Origin: Hygrocybe punicea
Taxonomy: Eukaryota > Basidiomycota > Agaricomycetes > Agaricales > Hygrophoraceae
Direction: 5' to 3'
Assembly: GCA_963556145.1 (NCBI GenBank)
Contig: OY744472.1
Location: 1,984,001-2,048,000 of the forward strand
Length of the DNA: 64,000 nucleotides
The stretch's first letter is position 1. Each line of letters begins with the position of its first letter. The notes beneath the pieces were generated by a model, which was not told the origin of the DNA, did no database searches, and saw only the letters and a list, made by a program, of their open reading frames with translations. The translations under genes and the position numbers were made by a program. Below are positions 56,193 through 64,000 of this stretch, in pieces.

Positions 56193-56455
56193 TACATGTA
56201 CTGTGTGTTACGGGAAGTGGCACCAGGCACACTGACTAACGCGTCTCTCGAATGTCACTGCAGCTTGTTCTAATGTATTGCCTCCTGGCTCATTTTCCGC
56301 GATGCGAATGGCCTCACTCTTCCGAGACCCCTGTTTCTGATTGTGGAGATAATTGACTCTATTTTCCTTCGCCACTTACCAAAACAAACCCAAGGGTTTT
56401 TCAACGCAAAGTTCGGTTCAAATTGGTTGCCATTCCCAAGCAGGACTCAGTGAAT

Positions 56456-58180
56456 ATGGCTGTTGTCAAGCAGGTTATTGAGGAAGATGAATCTGTCCAT
56501 CTCATAGATGTATACTTCGAAGTGAGTTTCTATCATTCCTAATTAGTGGATTCTTGAACTTGAACCTTGCCTAGGTTGAGGGAAGCATATTCAAAGTCCC
56601 TCGTCGTCACTTCGAGGAATCCGCAATGTTCTGTGATATCTTCTTTCGGCTTCCTATTGCTAAGAATGCCATACCTGATGGCGTGAGCAAAGATCATCCA
56701 TTGCGTCTCGAAGGAGTCAGGAAGGACGAGTTCAAACAATTACTCTGGTTCATGATGATGAATCCAAAGTAAGCCCTGATAAATAGTGATTGATCCGCAA
56801 GCGACTGACCCTATTGAAGCCTGCATGAACCCAACATTGCGCTTCGCCTCTCGGAGTATACAGCAGTGCTCAAGTTATCAACCATGTGGGAGTTGGAGAG
56901 GACACGCGATGTTGTAATCCGGGAAATGGCTGTGCTTCCTATCAACCCGTTGCAGAGAATCCAACTTGCGAGGCGATACTATATCGACGATTGGCTGCTG
57001 TCATCTCTTATCGAGTATACGAGACATATGGAACCGATAACACCTGAGGATGTTGATCTCTTGGGTTTGGATTCTATCTTGAAGATTGTGCATGTACGGG
57101 AGACTGTGGCAGGCTCTGGCTTGAGGTCGAATCACAACTATACACTGGCTCTCCGCCAAGTGTTTAAGGAGGAAATCAAACAGGTGGAAGATTTTGATTC
57201 CCAGGAGGCCCCAGGACCGATTGAGTTTCAGGATGATGACACCTTCTGTCTTGGTGATATATTTTTTCTTGTGAGTTGATTGTTCTTTTTGCTTTTCAAC
57301 GGATATTGACAAAGTCTTGGGAAAAGGTTGAAAATTGTCTCTTCAGGTCTCGTCGTCAATTTTTTGAAGTTTCTCCAATTTTCCGCGACATGTTCCACCT
57401 CCCCATTGCTGAGAATACCTTCCCTGATGGTTGCAGCATGATGCAACCTCTCCATCTCAGCGGAATACGAAAGGCTGACTTCAAACAATTTATCAAGTTC
57501 CTGAATACGCGGTTAGCGACATTTTACTTACTGTTCACATCAGAACATTACGACTAAAATGAACTGAGTGCAGATTCGTGCGGGAAACTACATTTTCTCT
57601 TCCAGAATGGACATCGATCCTTAAATTATCAACCATGTGGGAATTCACGAAGATTCGTTGGTTTGTTGTCAACAATTTAACCAAGCTCCCGATTGATATC
57701 ATTGAAAAAATTGTCCTTGCAAGAGACTATCATATCTCCTCGTGGCTACTCTCTTCTCTCGACGAATACACACGACAGGCACAACCGATAACGGTTGGAG
57801 ATGTGGACCGTTTGGGATTGGATGTTATATTGAGGATCATTCAAGTACGAGAAAGTGAGCGCGGGGTATTTTGTGAACCCGAGATTGAACGAAGGGGAAC
57901 TCGTGACTTCACAAGTGCCATTTACTCCGCATTCCAGGACGAAACAGGGAATCGAACCACCTGGACCATGACAAAGACCTCTGCAACTCCTTCTGTTGTC
58001 ACCACAGCATGCCAAGCTAAGGGAATATCTGGATCACAAGAGGCTCCAAGGTATTTATGGAACATTGGTATTCACTATGGACACTTGCTGCAGATACTAC
58101 GTTTTTGTTTGATTTGTGTTTTGGTAATGATAGATTTCCTTTGTTTTATGAGTAGGTCAACTGTAAATTCGCTGCAGTAG
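56456..58180 (+). CDS. BTB/POZ protein with two tandem BTB units
   Basis: The start is ATG 56456 (MAVVKQVIEEDESVHLIDVY). Unit 1: an intron with borders GTGAGT...CCTAG falls just before VEGSIFKVPRRHFEESAMF. Next come DIFFRLP and LRLEGVRKDEFKQLLWFM, then another intron, then YTAVLKLSTMWELERTR...LPINPLQRIQLARRYYIDDW and a GLDSILKIVHVRE end. Unit 2: an intron at the same place (IFFL | VENCLFRSRRQFFEVSPIF), then DMFHLPIAENTF, LHLSGIRKADFKQFIKFL, an intron, WTSILKLSTMWEFTKIR...ISSWLLSSLDEYTR and GLDVILRIIQVRE. The introns fall at equivalent positions. This supports duplication of the whole exon set and a fused transcript, although two adjacent genes cannot be excluded. The C-terminus after AFQDE is uncertain; the frame closes at 58180. 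Agarics carry many such BTB genes; substrate-adaptor function is an inference. Confidence 0.7.
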
Positions 58181-58449
58181 TTGCACTTGCTTGCAGGAAA
58201 CTGTGGACTTCATTTTTTTGTCAACCGGGACGTCACAGGCTGTCAGTCTAGTTTCTTATCTGATTACCTGCGATATCAGATATCTTTTTCCTCCAATGCT
58301 GACACATTATCAGATATGATTCTTTGGGACATTATCAGATTGCCCTTTTGGGTAGTCTCGTCACTGCGGTCACACCGGAAATCGTTCAACTCCTCCAAAC
58401 TGAAATACTTAAATCCGTACAAAAAAGTCTTGCCAGCACGCATTTGAAA

Positions 58450-60721
58450 ATGGCTGGTTCGGACTTCGCTCAAGACTCCAACGACGAGCACCTGTCCGAG
58501 TCATCAACATACGAGATGACAACAAGAATGTACTATGTCGACAACCGTGACGCCGAGTCTGAACGTATCGAGTCCGATTCTCAAGCTCTGCTATCTGGAA
58601 CTTTGGTTTCCGAAACTCTCCCTCTGCGAAAGAAGGTGAGCACGCGGAGGGCGTATTACATCCGAGCCCTGGCGTTGTTGTGTGCCATGTCTTTGAGTGT
58701 AGGCAGTCACTAGTACGTCTCTTTTCTCTAGTACTTGACCTTACTGATATCTTATGCCACCGCTCTCAGCGCTGGCCACATGCTTGGCCCTTTAAAATCC
58801 CGGCTATCCCACGAATTGGGCACCGACAATACCGAATTCAGTCTCCTGATCTCCGCATTAAGTCTGAATAGCACTTGGACACCGTTGCTCGGGGGAATTA
58901 TCGCAAGCAAACTGGGTACAACATACACGAGCATATTAGCTACCGGGATCATATTCCTAGGTATCGTCTAGCTATGGGATTCGACGATTGTATTCTCGTT
59001 GATGTCACACGTAGGGCAGGTGCTTCTTCTTATCGGCGACGTCTCCAAAGATGTGCGGTTAATGGCTGTTGGAATCTTCGTATTCGGAATTGCAACTAGC
59101 CCACTCTCGGTGGTGCAGGAAACCATCATTGTACGCTTCTTCAATTCTCACGGTCTCGGTGTTTCCTTGGCCATCGGTCTCGTTGCCGGGAAGGGGGCCT
59201 CCTTCGTCTCTGCAGCAACTACCTATCCACTTACTCAGAGATTTGGCTCTCGAGCCCCATTTGTTATTGCAACTCTTCTTACGGGATTTTCTGTGGCCAT
59301 CAATCTAGTGTATGTTTCAGCCGCCAAATGGCTCGCAGAGGGGGCAGGTGCTGAACTCGAAGCTTCCGAACTCCACAAAGAGGCTCAGCGTTCGTTATAC
59401 AATATGTCTGAAGCTCAAGCCCTCGAAAAAGTGGCAGAAAAGCATCGTGTCTATTTCAGAGATATCACTCTCCTTGGTGATGTGTTTTGGGCGTAAGTTA
59501 AAGGTGCCATATTACCTCTCCTCTTGCTCACCATCCTATTGTAGATACCTGGGGTTGAATGTGCTCTGCGGTACCATGTGGTCCCCGTTCACGCATCTCT
59601 CTTCGTGCGTCGGCCCAGCAATTTTCTTGAACTCTATTGCTCAACTTGTTGAAATCCCAGCAACATCATCGAGCATCGCTATGGCTTATCAGAATCAGAT
59701 GCCACTGCTCAAGCTTCGTATCTTCTGGCAGGGAGCCTCATCCTATACCCCATTGTATGATATTTGATCAGTCTTCGGATCCGTGCTTAACTCGGTTATT
59801 CACAGTGCGGCTATCTTGTAGATAAACTTAAACATCGGCCAATAGTCCTCCAACTCCTTGTTGTCTCATCGTGTCTTTCGCTATCTTGTTACATCTGGCT
59901 AGCTCTCCCGCCTCAATGGACACGGACTGCCATTCCTGCCATTATAGCTTTCGGAACAGGGATTGGATTCGGAACATGCAGGTCTTTGTCAACATCTGGT
60001 CACATGTGTGATTAACCTTTTCGTTAGTACTCCTTGTTGTTATTGTTCCCCAACTTGTTCCCCTCAAATTTGTTCCAACGGCCCTCGGTGCCCACAAGAG
60101 TGTCAGTATCTATTCCTATCGAAATTTCACATCTCTCACCTATATAAACAGCTCGAATCTGCGGGCAACACACTCTTTCAGACAGTGGCTGGCTGGCTTC
60201 TTGATGTCAAATTCAAGAAGTCGCCAAGTCAAATTGCGCCGGAATCACCTTCCAATGGCAACAATTCCGTTCAATATCTTTTGAATACTTTCGTCGTCAT
60301 GAACGTTCTTCAATTGCTTGCTATAGTTGGACTTGGTTGGCTTGATCGGCAGCAGAAATTACTCGCTGCTCGCCGAAGATATGGCTTGCTAAGCTCAGAA
60401 GACCCATCTCAGCAAGAAGGGGCACTTGTTGGTTCGCCAACACCAAGGCGAAGCGGAGAGGACGATGGATGGGATGACGACGCGATGGAAAATAATTCTG
60501 ATACGGAAGTCCGTCCATCGTCTCCCTCGCAGCCAGAAACATTATGGGTACACTCACCTGCTGGGGGGAAATGGACTCGCCATTCCTTCCAACGGCGAGT
60601 GAGACGAGGAGAGATATTTGCTCTGCTTAGTGGTGGGCTGATTGTTGGCACATGGGTGGTTTTTCTGGTGACAGCGGTATTGAGATTGAGATCGAAGGAT
60701 GAACGGGGGAAGGCTACGTAG
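58450..60721 (+). CDS. Major facilitator superfamily transporter (MFSD1-like)
   Basis: The start is ATG 58450 (MAGSDFAQDSNDEHLSESST). After an acidic cytosolic leader and STRRAYYIRALALLCAMSLS come membrane segments in separate exons: LTLLISYATALSAGHMLGPL, FSLLISALSLNSTWTPLLGG, GTTYTSILATGIIFLG, MAVGIFVFGIATSPLSVVQE, VSLAIGLVAGKGASFVSA and RAPFVIATLLTGFSVAINLV. A central loop follows, then FWAYLGLNVLCGT, YGLSESDATAQASYLLAGSL, VLQLLVVSSCLSLSCYIWLA, LESAGNTLFQTVAGWLLDV and VMNVLQLLAIVGLGWLD, a hydrophilic tail and one more hydrophobic segment near the C-terminus (GLIVGTWVVFLVTAVLRL). About ten introns are needed. The substrate is not visible. Likeness to lysosomal MFSD1-type carriers is from memory. 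Confidence 0.78.
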
Positions 60722-61306
60722 TCTTGCTATTTTGCTTTGCGTGCTGTAGAACATAGAACCACTTGCAATTGTTGTACTGGACCTTAATTATCATACATTT
60801 TTGACGCCAGTTTATTTCGTGTGACGAAGAGCGAGACATGTGTGGAAGCTCTAGTGCGGGTACGAAGTTAACAAGTGCAGGAAATAGACCGTCCGGAATC
60901 GAGATATATGCTTGGCGGTGAGCGACCTGTGCGCAGCTTGACACCATGCGCTTGCCATCCTACAAGATTGCGTCTGTAGATTGAGCCTGTGTGAATGTCC
61001 CCTTATCGTCATCTGAGCCCGAGACGACGGGAGCGCGAAAGACTGGTCTATTAGAAATACCATCAAGCTTTAGCTGTGGAGGACATCATTCCGTGAACGG
61101 GGCTCGTTCCCAACAGAAGGAAGACTCCGATGGGCGATGAGGAGACTATCCGGTGCCTTTTCCTGGTGATCAAGTGGGAGTACAAGCAGACTGGTGGACG
61201 AAAAGAGGTCACGCTAATACTTATAACAACCTGCATATATGCGCCTGTCGCCATCACCGTGCAACCGAGCTCCGAGCACACTTCCTTACTGTACTCTAAC
61301 TGATCC
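60722..61306. other. Intergenic, 585 bp
   Basis: No gene is supported. It lies between the MFS gene's stop and the KAR5 start codon, and probably holds the KAR5 promoter. No strong TATA box is seen. Confidence 0.5.
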
Positions 61307-63854
61307 ATGATTTCGCCTTTCCTCCTCCTCACGCAACTCCTTTTGTCTATCCACATCAACAATGCCCTCTCCTGGCCTGGGTCACTGCGTCCGACGCACT
61401 CTGCGAATGATAATTCTCCAGACTTTCATGCAGGAAGTCCCCTCGTAAATCATGATAAGTCTGGCCTGACATCATCCGAGATTGACGCCATCTTCCTATA
61501 TACCCGTGAGGTTCCAGTAATCATGTATTTACATATCTACTCACCCTGAGCAGAATCGCTCAACTCATATGCTCAAAAACCGGACTGTTTTCGTCGCGCT
61601 GCGGGCCTTGTTCGTACACTGTGCTCTGAGCTCGAGATGGACGAAGATGCACGCGTCAAGGGTAGTATTTCCGCAATGTTTTTGCCTCCTGGAAATTGAC
61701 TGCAGCAATACTCAGCCGCTATCCAGATGACTCTATGTGAACTTGCCACCGCACGTCACCACTCTCCACCGTTGGAATGTTCTTCATTTTCTGATTCACT
61801 CCAATCGGGGTTCCGTGACACATTGACATCTCAAGGGGACTGTGTTGAGTGAATTTCGGCCTCACCAGTCGGCAGAGTGATGCTTCCCCTGAATGAACGT
61901 TTGTAGAGCCCTTTCTCGAAGTGCGCAATTCTGGTCAAGCTATTCAGGTTATTTGCGGGAAGTTCGTACGTAAAAATTCTCTCATATCATCACATCCGCC
62001 AATTTCTTAGCGCAGCCCAACTGTGCTACGCGTTTCGAAGGTGGAACGATATTGGTGCGTGGTCTTCTGAAGTCTGCGCAGGACCCACCATTCATGAACA
62101 TCTGTACCCGAAGACACCGCCAAGGACATTTATAAAAATGCCACGCTTGAGAAATTAGCACTTATCCAATTTGTCGTCAGGCATGAAGAGGCAGCCGCAC
62201 ACCATTTGAATCTTTCGGAGGCTCATCTCGAGGTATGCCTGATCACCGGTAAGATGTAGAACCAATCCGATGACAATCATGATAGGAAATGCGTGATCTT
62301 CTGGGACGAATGCGCGACTTGAGTGGTTCGGCCCAACTAGCTTCCACTGAAATGACGATTCGCTTGGCAGACGGGCTTGATCATGTGCGTAAAGTCTCGT
62401 TCTTTGTCGTAGATAGTCACCTCACGAGGATATATCATCCGCACAGAATCTTGAGCTCTTCAGGAACGCTGTATCGGAAGTTCAAAAACAGGGGAAAGAA
62501 CATGGTCTGACTGTGGTTTCTCAGGTAGATTCAGTTGTCACAATGTCCATTACTCTGTGCACTGACCGTTGAGTTTGTGGTAGATGGATATGGCTCTTGA
62601 GCAAGTCTTACACCGTGTAAGCACGCCTTGCTTCTTTTGTTATCCAGTCTTGATTCCTTGGATAACAGCACTCTGTCGCCCTGACGTCGCTCCTCCCCAC
62701 TTTATCGACCACCTTCGCCTCCAATCTAGCCGATCTCTTTTCTCTAGTTCACCGGCAGAATCAAGATGCGCTCAGCCTGGCTGTAAGGCCTTCCATTCCC
62801 ACCCTAATTATCTCAAAACATTGATGACGTGTTGTGGACCTTTCTTTAGAATGAAGTGAACCAGACATGGAAATCCCTCAGCACCTCCTTTATTAGCCTC
62901 CATCAATCTATTTCACAGCTTGTCTACATGACCACTTCCGCTACGGATGCTCTCTTAGCGCACACAAGGGCCGCTCATGCTTCACATGCATTGCAAACTG
63001 AGGCCAATCATGCCGCCGCAAACTTGGTGGATACGATATCTCAATTACGAGATGTTGCGCATGCCGAAATGGTGTGGATCAATGAGACCGGCGGTGAAGT
63101 CAGGCAGAGGGGTCTGCGGTGGGAGAGGACAAGGTGGGGATGGAGCTGGGAGGCGTTTAAGTGGGTTGCGGAAGTTATTTGGCGGGGTAAAGTTCATTTC
63201 TTCTAGATATACGAGATGCTGAAATTCTCTTCGGGAGTAGTGAATCCATCAAGCTTAGAGGTCACGAATCGTCTCCTAATTTTTCGTCTGGCTTTTCTGT
63301 TGGTGAACATTCTTCGTTATATGTTTCATGCAGTATTTTCTGCCTGGATGGTCAGATATCAACTCTCCATCCGTTTCTTTTCTGTTTACTCACACAATCA
63401 ATTTCCAGAGCTGCTGCTTCTTACTGATCATCTCCTCTCGGAAATGTTTTTCAAAATTGACACAACTCCCCTCTGCGTATGTGTATCTCTCTTCATTTTT
63501 CCGTTCTGCCATCACCCAATTGTCACGGTAGCCCTGTCAGTTTGGCTCCCAAGGTCACCCATGCTCTCAATCAACCCAGAATCCGACATCAAACTCCGAC
63601 ATCAGTTGGATCTTATCATTATCAGTATCCTAGCACATATCGTTGTCGGACCCATCACATTTCCCGCATACCCGATAGACTCTGTAACCCCATTGCTGTA
63701 TCCTAATGCTGAACGCCATCACACCCAGGACTTGGCTCCAATTTCCCTCACGTCGACAAAGTTTTCTTCTAGCAGTTTGTATCCGTATTCATTCCATCCC
63801 TCGCGTGTTTTGCACAATTGTATCCTATTCGCCGAAAGGTTTTTACTTCACTAA
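61307..63854 (+). CDS. KAR5: Nuclear fusion protein Kar5/Tht1
   Basis: An ER/nuclear-envelope membrane protein required for nuclear membrane fusion at karyogamy. The start is ATG 61307 with a clear signal peptide (MISPFLLLTQLLLSIHINNA). Joined exons give ESLNSYAQKPDCFRRAAGLV, LCSELEMDEDARVK and, after an intron, AAIQMTLCELATARHHSPPL. A further intron (GTGAAT...TTGTAG) joins GDCVE to ALSRSAQFWSSYSGYLRE. Then come CYAFRRWNDI-type sequence, TLEKLALIQFVVRHEEA and DLLGRMRDLSGSAQLASTEM. A coiled-coil exon follows (SLSTSFISLHQSISQLVYMT...) with WERTRWGWSWEAFKWVAEVI, then hydrophobic segments (RLLIFRLAFLLVNILRYMFH). The Cys-rich ectodomain, coiled coil and C-terminal hairpin of membrane segments match the family. 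The last exon boundary is not certain; the frame read closes at 63854. At least seven introns are needed. Confidence 0.75.
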
Positions 63855-64000
63855 AATATCAACCATTCTGAACGCTGCCCAAGGTGAGGATTACCTTTGC
63901 ATTCAGTAGGATTTCTGATTGCAAGATGGAGAGATTTCATCGCGCCGGTTCCCGTGCGCGGTGGCACGCGTTCAAGTTGAAATTACTACGATCACGTGAA

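Noticed and set aside
1..64000. tRNA, rRNA or other structural RNA genes
   Set aside because: No stretch combined A-box and B-box signals with a foldable cloverleaf on inspection. A covariance-model search would be decisive and was not possible.

Overview
The window is nuclear DNA of a filamentous basidiomycete, most likely a mushroom-forming Agaricomycete. The evidence is dense genes with many 45-60 bp GT-AG introns, housekeeping proteins of fungal type (aspartate kinase, Nup84/Nup107, Chs5-Arf1-binding protein, Kar5), and Ty3/gypsy elements with the layout usual for Agaricomycetes. No search was run. Family names rest on recognised motifs and on reading frames joined by hand.

The window has two compartments. 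Positions 1-31.8 kb are almost all repeats and gene relics. Positions 31.8-64 kb are compact euchromatin with twelve recognisable genes. From 1 to 6.9 kb lie a decayed multi-exon gene on the minus strand, a diverged inverted repeat, minisatellites and an HNH-endonuclease-like relic. That HNH gene was broken twice: by a 1.65-kb TG...CA element (6920-8571, TSD TTTAG) at an intron acceptor, and by a 20.6-kb Ty3/gypsy element (8746-29391, TSD GCGC) in an exon. The last piece of the host gene is at 29396-29502.

The gypsy element carries 784/793-bp LTRs, gag (with protease), pol (RT, RNase H, integrase) after an apparent -1 frameshift, and an antisense spliced gene between pol and the 3' LTR. The antisense gene encodes a Zn2Cys6-like protein. 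Three further insertions each sit inside one of its three genes, and removing each with one target duplication restores the frame. Two are short-LTR, non-coding retroelements (10156-11962 in gag, TSD GCGG; 25862-27872 in the antisense gene, TSD CCGG). The third is a 7,017-bp giant foldback element (16754-23770, TSD GCCAAGT) in integrase. The foldback is palindromic almost end to end. Its outer 2.37-kb arms appear identical and are built of a ~34-bp minisatellite, an AT-rich segment and a GA/CT tract, while its inner arms are diverged. No transposase is visible. This is the most unusual object in the window.

Within the three LTR pairs, all 15 substitutions I can align are transitions and 14 are at CpG, the signature expected of methyl-CpG deamination.

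After a degenerate ~125-bp satellite (30.15-31.8 kb) the gene-rich part runs: NUP84/NUP107 (+), HOM3 (+), a Chs5-Arf1-binding protein (+), a coiled-coil/Ser-rich protein (+), an HSP20-like protein (+), a decayed SAP-like gene (-), an OB-fold protein resembling shieldin SHLD2 (+), a short lipid-anchored LAMTOR1-like protein (-), DUF4246 (-), a MYND zinc-finger protein (-), a double-BTB protein (+), an MFS transporter (+) and KAR5 (+). These genes do not form a pathway cluster.
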